Assembly: GCF_001553625.1 (NCBI RefSeq)
Contig: NZ_CP014230.1
Location: 1,798,001 to 1,862,000 of the forward strand
Direction: 5' to 3'
Length of the DNA: 64,000 nt
From: Desulfomicrobium orale DSM 12838
GTDB taxonomy: Bacteria; Desulfobacterota; Desulfovibrionia; Desulfovibrionales; Desulfomicrobiaceae
Part shown: positions 25,730 to 33,721 of the stretch, in pieces
How the letters are laid out: each line of letters starts with the position of its first letter
Position numbering within the stretch: position 1 is the stretch's first letter
Position numbers and translations under genes: made by a program
Notes under the pieces: model-generated
What the model saw: the letters and a program-made list of their open reading frames with translations, nothing else
Told to the model about the DNA's origin: nothing
The model's database searches: none

Positions 25730-26311
25730 ATGAACGAAATTGCCGAAAATGGACTGAGTTCGTCCGTCCGGAACCTGTCGGACCGGCTGCGGGGACTGCG
25801 TTCGGGGCCGCAGGGCTTAAAGGAGCAGGACGAGGCCCGGCTCAGAAAGGTCTGCCAGGACTTCGAGGCCGTGTTCATCGGCCAGATATGGAAGCAGATG
25901 CGTTCCTCCGTGCCCAAGGAGGGGATGCTGCATTCCAAGGAAGAGGAAAGCTACCTGTCCATGTTCGACCAGGAACTGTCTCTGAAGATGGCCAGAAGCG
26001 GCGGCCTCGGGCTTGCGGACATGCTGCATGCCAATCTTTCGGAGCGGCTGCTCGATGCCAGCAAGGATACTGTTTCCACCGCGCCCATGAATCCTCTGCA
26101 GGTACCCTCCGCGTCCGCCCGGACGGATTCCGCCGTTGCGGCGCCGGACGGCCGGACCGTGGCCGCCGCAACGGCCCAGCACCAGGCCGAGATGCTGGCC
26201 CGCAGCATCGAGTGGGCGCACAATCCGGGCCTGGGAGAAAAGCAGGACACCGCCGGGGATCTGGAAGAGGCGCTGCGGATGGTGCGGATGGACGCGGGAG
26301 AGGAAGGCTGA
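25730..26311 (+). CDS. flgJ: rod-binding protein FlgJ (single-domain)
   Basis: The 193-residue protein carries the rod-binding domain of FlgJ: DEARLRKVCQDFEAVFIGQI followed by WKQMRSSVPKEG, and YLSMFDQELSLKMARSGGLG. The C-terminal muramidase domain seen in enterobacterial FlgJ is absent; instead there is an Ala-rich, probably flexible tail. FlgJ caps and promotes rod assembly in the periplasm. The wall-cutting enzyme must be encoded elsewhere. It is the last gene of the first flagellar unit; a hairpin follows at 26374-26399. Confidence 0.9.
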   Translation: MNEIAENGLSSSVRNLSDRLRGLRSGPQGLKEQDEARLRKVCQDFEAVFIGQIWKQMRSSVPKEGMLHSKEEESYLSMFDQELSLKMARSGGLGLADMLHANLSERLLDASKDTVSTAPMNPLQVPSASARTDSAVAAPDGRTVAAATAQHQAEMLARSIEWAHNPGLGEKQDTAGDLEEALRMVRMDAGEEG

Positions 26312-26373
26312 AGGGCCGGTAATTTTTTCCGCGCCGCCGGGGGAGAACGGGAAAAGTCCGCCTGTTTTCTCTG

Positions 26374-26399
26374 GAAAACCCGCTTCGTGCGGGAGTTTC
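26374..26399 (+). terminator. possible terminator after flgJ
   Basis: GAAAACCCGC, loop TTCGT, GCGGGAGTTTC forms a stem with a short bulge, and TCTC follows. The weak T run makes it a weak terminator or attenuator. It lies just before the sigma-54-type promoter of flgN. Confidence 0.45.
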
Positions 26400-26415
26400 T
26401 CGGACCTTCCGGACA

Positions 26416-26431
26416 TGGCCGGGAACTTGCA
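26416..26431 (+). promoter_or_regulatory. sigma-54-type promoter of the flgN-flgK-flgL unit
   Basis: TGGCCGGGAACTTGCA matches TGGCACG-N4-TTGCW apart from the two bases after TGGC, with exact GG-GC spacing. The start site would be near 26442, and flgN begins at 26501 with a GGAGG site. Confidence 0.75.
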
Positions 26432-26500
26432 AATTCCAGATGAGCGGCCCGCCCGCCCCGCGGTGGGCGGACATGACGGCGGGCTGCATGGAGGCGCATC

Positions 26501-26974
26501 ATGAATCGGATTATTCTGCACAGTCTCGCTCGTCAGGCCAGGGGTTCGGAGCTTCTCTGCACGCTTCTGCGCGAGGAATATTCCCTCCTTCGGGAAGGGC
26601 GGCCGGACCAGGTGGCCGGTCTGGAAATTTCCACTCAGGAGCTGATCCGGCAGCTGGTGCGCGAACGGGAGTTTCTGATCCGCCGTCTCGGGATGGAAGG
26701 TTTTTCCCGCCTGGCCGAGTATCTGGACGGCCTGCCCGGCGAGGCCCGGCAGGCGGCGGACACATGGGTGGAACGCATCGTCCTGCACGAGCAGGAAAGC
26801 GCCCGGCAGGCTTCCGTCAATGCGGAGCTGGCCATGGCCCTGTGGGAGCAGAGCGGCCAGCTGCTCTCCCAGTTCCAGAAACGGGTCGCGCCCGCGGAAC
26901 GCAACACCTACACCGCCCGCGGCATCTGGAACAACCGTCCGGCCTCGGCGGCCCTGGTGAGCGGGAGGTTCTAG
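26501..26974 (+). CDS. flgN: FlgN-family flagellar export chaperone
   Basis: The 157-residue, mostly helical protein lies immediately before flgK, the conserved place of flgN. Its sequence (SLLREGRPDQVAGLEISTQE, LIRQLVREREFLIRRLG) shows the FlgN pattern. FlgN holds the hook-filament junction proteins FlgK and FlgL in the cytoplasm before export. The ATG is supported by a GGAGG site. The stop is directly followed by the flgK ATG. Confidence 0.85.
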   Translation: MNRIILHSLARQARGSELLCTLLREEYSLLREGRPDQVAGLEISTQELIRQLVREREFLIRRLGMEGFSRLAEYLDGLPGEARQAADTWVERIVLHEQESARQASVNAELAMALWEQSGQLLSQFQKRVAPAERNTYTARGIWNNRPASAALVSGRF

Positions 26975-29047
26975 ATGCCGGGCGCACTCTCGCTGCTCGA
27001 TATCGGGAAAAAATCCCTGCTGGCCAATCAGGCCGCCATCGGCGTGGTGGGCAACAACGTCTCCAACGCCAACACCGAAGGCTACAGCAGGCAGAAAGTC
27101 CGCTTCGAGGACGGCCACTATCTCAATCACAAGCCAGGCCAACTGGGTACGGGTGCTAATGCCGCCGAGGTGCTCCGCTGCTTCGACGAATTCATCGAAT
27201 CCCAGTACAACGGGAAGATGTCGGAGCAGCAGCGCTGGGACAAGCTTGCCGAGAATCTGAAAAGCGTGGAGATGATTCTGAACGAGTCCGGCAATTCGGG
27301 CATCAACTCCGCCATGACCGAGTTCTGGAAGGGCTGGCATACCCTGTCCCAGAGCCCGGACAGCAACAGCGCGCGTACGGCCCTCATGGGCCTGGCTTCC
27401 AATCTGGAGCGCGCCATCAAGGCGGCGGACGGCAGTCTGGCCCGGCTGCAGGAACAGGCCGACGATCTCATCGCCAAGGATGTGGAGGCCATAAACGGCA
27501 TTCTGGTCCAGATCGCCGAGATCAACACCAAGATCAATATCGACGAGGAGACGGGCAAGAACAACGCCAACGGCCTGCGCGACAAGCGGGCCGCCCTGGT
27601 CCGCCAGCTGGCCGAGAAGATGGACATCCGCTACATCGACCACGGTCGGGGCAATGTGACCATCATGACCACGGCCGGGCACACTCTGGTGGACAGGGGA
27701 GAGCATTTCCGGCTGGCCTTCGAGGGCATGCAGAGCATCATGGACCGCAAGGAGGGTTCGACCTTCGAGGGTTCCGTGCAGTTCACCGGCTCCTCTTCGC
27801 ACGAATACACGCTGGAAGTGGTCAAAGGCGGCCGGGTGGGCCAGGGCGCGACTTTCCGGGTGTCCATCGACGGCGGCGTCACCTGGCTTACGGATGCTCT
27901 CGGCGGCGGGTTTCCCGTCGCCGGTTACAACGGCCGGGTGACCCTGCCCGGTGGGGACGTGACCGTTTCTTTCGGCGGACGTGGAGAACTGGTCGCGGGA
28001 GACAGGTTTCAGGTTCTGCCCAAGCGTACGTTGTTCTGGTACGAAACTTCTTCCTCCGCGGTAAACATCACGCCTCAGATTCTGCCCGACGGGCAGGACA
28101 ATGACCGCCGCCTGACGGGCGGGAGCCTGGCCGGATACTTCCAGTTTCGCGACGCCGGGATCGGCGCGTACCGCGAAAAGCTGGACACGCTCGCTTCCAG
28201 CCTGGTCTGGGAAGTGAACAGGATTCATTCCCAGGGGGCCGGACTCGGACGTTTTTCCGAAGTCACGGCCACCTATGAGGCGTCGCGTTCCGATTCCGCC
28301 CTGGGCGGCCGCGAAGCCAGACTGACTTACGGAGAACGGCTGAGCGGCGGCAACCTGATGGCCTATCTTTATTCCGGTGCCGGCGAAAAGGCTGTGAGCG
28401 CCGTGAATCTCGACTTCGGCGGCGGACAGGGTTTCGATCCGATGAGACACACTCTGAAGGATGTGGCCGCCGCATTCGACGCCGTGGATGGCCTGAGCGC
28501 ATCCATCGTGGATGGCCGCCTGCAGATCAAGGCCGACAAGGGCTTCGAGTTCGCCTTCGGGTCGGACTCCACGGGGCTTCTGGCCGCTTTGGGCATCAAC
28601 ACCTTTTTCGACGGCTCCGATGCCCGGACGCTGGCCGTCAATCAGGTGGTCCGTTCCAACCTGGCCCTGGTCAATGCGGGACATGTGAACGGCGCCGGAG
28701 AAATGAACTCGGGCGACAACGCCACGGCTCTGGCCCTGGCTGAACTGCAGCGCAAGAACGTGTCCATGCACAGCGTGACCGAAGGAAACGTCTGGCAGCC
28801 GCTGGGAGAATATTTTTCCTCTCTGGTGGCCAAGGCCGGTTCCGATTCCCAGAGCGCAAAGTTCAATGCGCAATACCACAAGGCTCTGGTTTCGGATCTG
28901 AGGGCTCGTCAGGACGCCGTTTCGGGCGTGAACCTGGACGAGGAGATGACCAGTCTGATCAGACTTCAGCATGCCTACACCGCGGCGGCCAAGATGATCA
29001 CCACGGCTGATTCCATGCTGCAGGTGCTGCTCGGACTCAGGCATTAG
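26975..29047 (+). CDS. flgK: flagellar hook-associated protein 1 (FlgK)
   Basis: The 690-residue protein is a hook-filament junction subunit. The N-terminal ANQAAIGVVGNNVSNANTEG and YSRQKVRF and the C-terminal DEEMTSLIRLQHAYTAAAKM are the family D0/D1 segments. Residues about 272-350 contain a module (FRVSIDGGVTWLTD...LPGGDVTVSFGG...GDRFQVLP) that also occurs in the adjacent FlgL. The length exceeds the enterobacterial form (about 550) but is usual in this lineage. The start follows the flgN stop directly. Confidence 0.95.
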   Translation: MPGALSLLDIGKKSLLANQAAIGVVGNNVSNANTEGYSRQKVRFEDGHYLNHKPGQLGTGANAAEVLRCFDEFIESQYNGKMSEQQRWDKLAENLKSVEMILNESGNSGINSAMTEFWKGWHTLSQSPDSNSARTALMGLASNLERAIKAADGSLARLQEQADDLIAKDVEAINGILVQIAEINTKINIDEETGKNNANGLRDKRAALVRQLAEKMDIRYIDHGRGNVTIMTTAGHTLVDRGEHFRLAFEGMQSIMDRKEGSTFEGSVQFTGSSSHEYTLEVVKGGRVGQGATFRVSIDGGVTWLTDALGGGFPVAGYNGRVTLPGGDVTVSFGGRGELVAGDRFQVLPKRTLFWYETSSSAVNITPQILPDGQDNDRRLTGGSLAGYFQFRDAGIGAYREKLDTLASSLVWEVNRIHSQGAGLGRFSEVTATYEASRSDSALGGREARLTYGERLSGGNLMAYLYSGAGEKAVSAVNLDFGGGQGFDPMRHTLKDVAAAFDAVDGLSASIVDGRLQIKADKGFEFAFGSDSTGLLAALGINTFFDGSDARTLAVNQVVRSNLALVNAGHVNGAGEMNSGDNATALALAELQRKNVSMHSVTEGNVWQPLGEYFSSLVAKAGSDSQSAKFNAQYHKALVSDLRARQDAVSGVNLDEEMTSLIRLQHAYTAAAKMITTADSMLQVLLGLRH

Positions 29048-29116
29048 GCCGCCTGGAGACTGCTTTCCGGATAATCCGGGCGGACTTCCGGAACGCGGCC
29101 ATGTGACGACGGGAGA

Positions 29117-30919
29117 ATGAAAATGCGCGTATCGCTACGCAATCAATATCACGGTTTTCTGCATAACCTGCATGATTCGCAGTCCAGACTTATGGAACTC
29201 AATCAGCAGTCTTCCAGCCAGAAGCGCATCAACAAGCCTTCGGACGATCCCGTGGGCATGTCCCGTGTGCTGAACTACCGTTCGTCCATCGGCGCCATCG
29301 ACCAGTATCGGACCAATATCGACAGGGCCAAAGGCTGGCTCGGACTGGCCGACGAAACCATGCTCCGGACCAGTGCGGTGCTAACCAGGATCAAGAGTCT
29401 GGCGGAGCAGGGAGCCACGGGCACCATGACCGCGTCGGACCGCAACGCCGTGGCGTACGAGGCGCGGCAGCTTTTTCATCAGTTGATGAATCTGGCCAAC
29501 ACCCGTTTCGAGGGAAATTCCATTTTCGGCGGACACAAGTTCGAACCCAGCGCCTACGAGGAAGCGCTCATGGTTCATGATGAAAGCGGCCAGAGTCTGG
29601 GACTGGCCACGGGCCTTTCGACCCGCAGCATCATGGTTCAGTTTCTGGGCGCTGAGAACGCCACGGCGGAGGTAGGTAAAAACACGATTTCCTACCGCTA
29701 CAGTTCCGACGGCGGCGTGACCTGGCAGAAAGGCACCGTCGGCAGGACAGGACCTTTCAAACTGGATCTGGGCGGGGCCAGTGTGCCGCTCAGGGAAGGA
29801 CACAAGGTGAAACTGAGTCCGGAAAGCAACACCAAGACCTCCTCAGGCGGCTGGCTGACGGTGGCCCCGGCGGCCGTATACAAGGGCGACAACCGCTCCC
29901 AGGCCGCGGTGACCTACGCGAAGGGGGACCCTGCAATCACGGCCCATCCTGTGGGCGGGTTCGAAAAGGATGTGCGGGTGACGCTTTCCGCTCCGACTCT
30001 GGGTGCAGCGGCGACGGCGAAGTATTTCATCGGTGGTTCCACGACGGGAGTGACCGTGCCCGTGGACAGATCCGGCCCGGTTCCGGTGATCAACACCCCT
30101 TATGGAGGCATCCGGCTGATGGGAGCGCCCACGGCGAATGCCACGGACATGGAATTCACCGTGCACGCGGGTCAGACCGCGGTTATGCAGACGGGCAGCA
30201 CGGTCAACGCCGCGGGGCAGGGCGTGTTCGACAGGGACGTCATGGTTCGCGTGGCCAATTCCACCGCCGTGAGCATCGGATCGAACCGGCCTATCGTCTA
30301 TTCCTACAGCATGGATGGAGGACGGAACTGGTCCCACGGACATTCCGCGCCCAATGCGGCGGAGCCCGTGGAACTGCTCGTGCCGGGAGGAAAGCTGGTG
30401 TTGTCCGGAAGAAACGGCAATCTGAACCTGCCGGTGGGGGCGCAGTTCACCATTCATCCGCAGACGGCTGCGCACAATCTGGAAATTTCGACAGGTGAAT
30501 ATCTGCAGGTCAACAATATCGGGTCCGAGATTTTCGGCGGGTACAACGAATACGGTACGGAACCCGTGTTCATCGAGTCCGGCCAGGAGAAGAACATCAT
30601 GCTGGCCGTGGGCAAGCTGGTGGCGGCCCTGGAGAACAACGACCAGCAGGGATGCGGCCAGGCTCTGGACAGCCTGACCAAATGCCACGAGTACTTCACC
30701 ACGCAGATGGCCTCGGTGGGGGCGCGGGAAAACCGGCTGGTCGTGGCGGACACAGTGCTCACGGGTCTGAAACACAACGAGACCGAACGCAAAAGCAAGA
30801 TCGAGGATGTCGATCTGGTCACCCTCATGACCGACCTGACCAACCAGCAGCTCGCGTATGAGGCCGTGCTGCGGTCGTCTTCCATGATCATGCGCATGAG
30901 CCTCATGAACTATCTGTAG
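29117..30919 (+). CDS. flgL: flagellar hook-associated protein 3 (FlgL), enlarged
   Basis: The 600-residue protein is nearly twice the size of E. coli FlgL (about 317). The N-terminal helix region (RLMELNQQSSSQKRINKPSD DPVG pattern, residues 25-47) and C-terminal MTDLTNQQLAYEAVLRSSSM are the flagellin-like D0/D1 ends. Between them, three related modules can be seen at about residues 173-236, 280-352 and 368-449. They share a Y-Y-S-DGG-W or GG-like strand, a PGG or PYGG turn and an FT[VI]H-type closing strand. These probably form surface domains at the hook-filament junction. The gene follows flgK by 69 bases and is followed by csrA. Confidence 0.93.
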   Translation: MKMRVSLRNQYHGFLHNLHDSQSRLMELNQQSSSQKRINKPSDDPVGMSRVLNYRSSIGAIDQYRTNIDRAKGWLGLADETMLRTSAVLTRIKSLAEQGATGTMTASDRNAVAYEARQLFHQLMNLANTRFEGNSIFGGHKFEPSAYEEALMVHDESGQSLGLATGLSTRSIMVQFLGAENATAEVGKNTISYRYSSDGGVTWQKGTVGRTGPFKLDLGGASVPLREGHKVKLSPESNTKTSSGGWLTVAPAAVYKGDNRSQAAVTYAKGDPAITAHPVGGFEKDVRVTLSAPTLGAAATAKYFIGGSTTGVTVPVDRSGPVPVINTPYGGIRLMGAPTANATDMEFTVHAGQTAVMQTGSTVNAAGQGVFDRDVMVRVANSTAVSIGSNRPIVYSYSMDGGRNWSHGHSAPNAAEPVELLVPGGKLVLSGRNGNLNLPVGAQFTIHPQTAAHNLEISTGEYLQVNNIGSEIFGGYNEYGTEPVFIESGQEKNIMLAVGKLVAALENNDQQGCGQALDSLTKCHEYFTTQMASVGARENRLVVADTVLTGLKHNETERKSKIEDVDLVTLMTDLTNQQLAYEAVLRSSSMIMRMSLMNYL

Positions 30920-30928
30920 GCGGACGCC

Positions 30929-31168
30929 ATGCTGATTCTTTCCCGCCGCACGGGCGAAAGCCTGCATGTGGGTGACGACATCAAGATTACAGTGCTGAGC
31001 GTCAGGGGGCAGCAGGTCAAGATCGGCCTGGACCTACCCGAACGGATGCCCGTGTACCGGGAAGAAATTTACCTCAAGGTGCAGGGCCAGAACACCTCCG
31101 CCCTGGCTCTCGATAATGACGATCTCATCGCGGCGGCAATGTTATGGACAAGCAAAGAATCTCGATAA
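30929..31168 (+). CDS. csrA: carbon storage regulator CsrA
   Basis: The 79-residue RNA-binding protein starts MLILSRRTGESLHVGDDIKI and contains the RNA-contact region VSVRGQQVKIGLDLPERMPVYREE in family form (SVRGQQVKIGL, VYREEIYLK). CsrA blocks translation of flagellin and other mRNAs. It is slightly longer than the 61-residue E. coli form. It lies nine bases after flgL and overlaps fliW by 25 bases, the conserved partner-switch arrangement. Confidence 0.96.
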   Translation: MLILSRRTGESLHVGDDIKITVLSVRGQQVKIGLDLPERMPVYREEIYLKVQGQNTSALALDNDDLIAAAMLWTSKESR

Positions 31169-31614
31169 ATTCGCGTATCGGAAAGCTGGAAGTGGACAGA
31201 GACAGGATGATCCATTTCCCGCGCGGGCTCATTGGCTTCGAGGCTCTGCGGGAATTTGTCCTGGTGGAGTTCAAACCCGGAACGCCCTTTCATTTTCTGC
31301 AGAGCGTGGAAGTGCCCGGCATGGGCATGATGCTGGCCGATCCGTTCCCTTTTCTGCCGGACTACGAGATCCGTCTGGGCACGGCGGAAGAGAAGCTGCT
31401 GAAAGTGCGAAGCATCCGGGATCTGGTCATCCTGGTCAGCGTGACCGTGCCCAAGGGTGATCCCGAAGGAACCACCCTCAATCTGACCGGCCCAGTTTGC
31501 GTCAACGTGCGGGAGCGCCTGGGACTGCAGGCCCCGCAGGCGGATCTGCCTTTTCCGCCGCGTGTGCTGCTGCGGGATTTGGGCGAACCGGACAGGCGTA
31601 CAGCCCAGGTCTGA
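31144..31614 (+). CDS. fliW: flagellar assembly factor FliW
   Basis: The 156-residue protein binds CsrA and flagellin. Rising free flagellin releases FliW to sequester CsrA. Motifs IHFPRGLIGFEALREFVLVE, then PFHFLQSVEVPGMGMMLADP, and LTGPVCVNVRERLGLQ are typical. The start (MDKQRISINSRIGKLEVDRD) lies inside the end of csrA, so translation is coupled. The stop codon is at 31612-31614, one base before the TA target of an IS5-family insertion, which has removed any native terminator context. Confidence 0.95.
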   Translation: MDKQRISINSRIGKLEVDRDRMIHFPRGLIGFEALREFVLVEFKPGTPFHFLQSVEVPGMGMMLADPFPFLPDYEIRLGTAEEKLLKVRSIRDLVILVSVTVPKGDPEGTTLNLTGPVCVNVRERLGLQAPQADLPFPPRVLLRDLGEPDRRTAQV

Positions 31615-31617
31615 TTA

Positions 31618-32470
31618 GAAGTCATTTCATAATTCCTTGATAACTCTTCTGAGTAAAATCATGGAAAATGCTAAATGAACAAAGGCGGTAAAGTGTTGGT
31701 GGAACCTGTCCCAGCGTGCCATTGTCCGCTTAAACGTATTGAGCCAAGCAAAAAGTCGTTCGATTTTCCAACGGCGACGATAACGCCGCAAGGGGCGACC
31801 ATCCTGCGTTGCCTTACGTTTTCGATTGCGCCGATGTGGTGCGATCATCTCAATCCCTTGGGCAGCAAGGGCGTTATCGAGCGGATCACTGTCATAGGCA
31901 CGATCCCCAATAATTCGTCTGGGCTGTCCCACGGTGACAATTTCATCGAGGGTAGCTTGGACAAGGGTGACTTCATGAGGGCTAGCAGAATCCGTGTGCA
32001 GGGCGAGTGGAAGACCAGAAGCGTCTGCAATAACCATGAGCTTCGTACCTTTGCCCCGCTTGGTCTTTCCCACTTTTGCGCCCCTTTTTTTGCTACCACG
32101 AACGTGCCGTCAATGAAGCATTCCGAGAGGTTTATGGCCCCACGCTCTTCAAGGTCACGGGCGAGTGCCTCAAGGATTTTTCGGAATACGCCCGTTTTGA
32201 CCCACTTGCTGAATCGGCGATAGCAGGTTGATGAAGACGGGAATCTCTCCGGCAAGTCAGCCCAAGCGGCACCAGTGCGCAATACCCATAAGATGCCGTT
32301 CAGTACAGAGCGGTCATCATGGACAGGAGGCCTTCCCCGCACAGAGGAAGCCTTATTTGCAAGGAGAGGTTCCAAAATTGCCCATTGTTCATCTGTTAAT
32401 CTTTGGTATTTGCTCATGAAATTCGATTACACGATTTTCATGACTTTTTCTAGAATTGTGAAATGACTTC
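31618..32470 (-). mobile_element. IS5-family insertion sequence (IS427-like), apparently complete
   Basis: The 853-bp element has matching ends GAAGTCATTTCATAATTC at 31618 and GAAGTCATTTCACAATTC (complement) ending at 32470. TA dinucleotides flank both ends (31616-31617 and 32471-32472), which fits a 2-bp target duplication. It differs from the IS5-family copies at 3178-8956. Confidence 0.92.
31627..32417 (-). CDS. IS5-family transposase made by -1 frameshift
   Basis: Two overlapping frames form one DDE transposase. The first (from 32417) begins MSKYQRLTDEQWAILEPLL and carries FIDGTF with the first Asp. The second carries IGDRAYDSDPL (second Asp) and RRRWKIERLFAWL (Glu). They join by a -1 shift at the run GCAAAAAAAGGGG near 32090, a sequence well suited to ribosomal or transcriptional slippage; without the shift, the first frame ends after an unrelated tail. 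All three catalytic residues survive, so the element may be active. Programmed frameshifting of this kind is known in IS5-group elements. Confidence 0.88.
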
Positions 32471-32563
32471 TACAGAGATTTCAGCTTTCAGCTGGAGGCT
32501 CGCACAGTATTCAGGCCAAGTAACCTCTCAAAGAGCTTTTCGGATTTTTGCAGACAAGGCTTT

Positions 32564-33478
32564 CTAAAATATCTCCAGCTTCAGCCCCTGCGCCTTGGCC
32601 GCGTCTTTGAGCCGCGTCAGGAGCGCATTCCTGGAGTCCGATCTGGGCCGGATGCGCCATACGGCGGCCATTCCGCCCCCGTGCATTTCCATGCCGGTCA
32701 GGGTTTTCTGATCGATCTCGGCGTTCCACCGGTCCATGAGCCGGTCGAACTCCATAGGGCCGTCGCTGGAAGCCCATCCCGAAATCCGCACACCCAGTCC
32801 CAGATCTTGCTGGGTCAGGCTGCCCGGGCGGGTGAAGTACTCCTTCCAGAGGAAAAACCACACGTCATCCAGACTCCGGCTTTCCCGTGTGGCGTTCCAC
32901 TGACCCAGAGAGAGGGTGCCGCGCCAGTCGCCGAACTGGATCAGCCGCAGCACGGGCACCTCCGCACCGGCCGCGCCTACCGGATGCAGGCCCGACACAT
33001 CCTGCAGAAAGCCGAGGCGGGCTGTGCGGGCGGGTTCCACATTCTCAAGCATGAGCACGTACGGAAGCGGAGCACGGGCGGTGGTCAGAACGCCCATCTC
33101 ACGCAGCCGCGCGCGCAGCTCTTCCCGCTGTATGCGCACATTCACCGTCAGCGTTTCGGGATGGACTTCCTCCGAGGCGTTCTCTGCGTCCGAAGCGTTG
33201 GCCGCGTCTTCAGCATCGGGAGCCGCGCTGTACCCGCGTACTATGGTGTTTCGCTCTGCAGCCAGGATGGTCATGATTTTCTGCCGCCGGTCGCCGGGCA
33301 GGGCCGAGCCCAGAATGTCGTCCATTTCCAGGGCAATGGCCTGGTCGAAGGCGCGGTTCAGTACGGCCTCTTCCTTTTCGCCGTTCTTGAGCGGGGCAAC
33401 GGACACCACCTGATCGGCCAGAGCCGGAGTCAGCAGGAAGAGCACGACCAGACACGCGCCAAGCGGATTTTTCCACAT
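32564..33478 (-). CDS. exported protein of unknown function
   Basis: The 304-residue protein has a clear signal peptide (KNPLGACLVVLFLLTPALA, cleavage near residue 21). The mature part starts VVSVAPLKNGEKEEAVLNRA and has an acidic Ala/Asp/Glu-rich stretch around residues 85-105. The N-terminal half (AFDQAIALEMDDILGSALPG) has the look of DUF2066-type periplasmic proteins, but I cannot confirm this. It is the last gene of the leftward miaA-coaD-rsmD group, 243 bases beyond miaA, and may have its own promoter. The gap 33479-33721 holds a GC-rich palindrome (GCAGGC...GCCTGC) and no gene. Confidence 0.7.
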   Translation of the reverse strand: MWKNPLGACLVVLFLLTPALADQVVSVAPLKNGEKEEAVLNRAFDQAIALEMDDILGSALPGDRRQKIMTILAAERNTIVRGYSAAPDAEDAANASDAENASEEVHPETLTVNVRIQREELRARLREMGVLTTARAPLPYVLMLENVEPARTARLGFLQDVSGLHPVGAAGAEVPVLRLIQFGDWRGTLSLGQWNATRESRSLDDVWFFLWKEYFTRPGSLTQQDLGLGVRISGWASSDGPMEFDRLMDRWNAEIDQKTLTGMEMHGGGMAAVWRIRPRSDSRNALLTRLKDAAKAQGLKLEIF

Positions 33479-33721
33479 AAAGCCTCCGTGGGCGGAAGAT
33501 TCCGGAGCTCCGCCGCACTGCCCCGCCGGGATAAAACTCCCGGATTTGTGTTGCGCCGCGCGCCCTCAGGGATGCCGCCGCGAAATTTTCCGGTGCGGGC
33601 CGTAATGTATCGAACGCTTGAAATGCCTATTTTGCGGCAGGCAAGGCCTGCCTGCTTACATTTCGTGACCAGGATTTGCGGGCAACTCCCTGCAGTTCAT
33701 TCATTTTATTCGCAACCCGCT

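Noticed and set aside
25817-29044. A leftward open frame of 1075 codons opposite flgJ-flgN-flgK
   Set aside because: It mirrors well-recognised flagellar genes, has no recognisable domain, and arises from the codon bias of GC-rich sequence.
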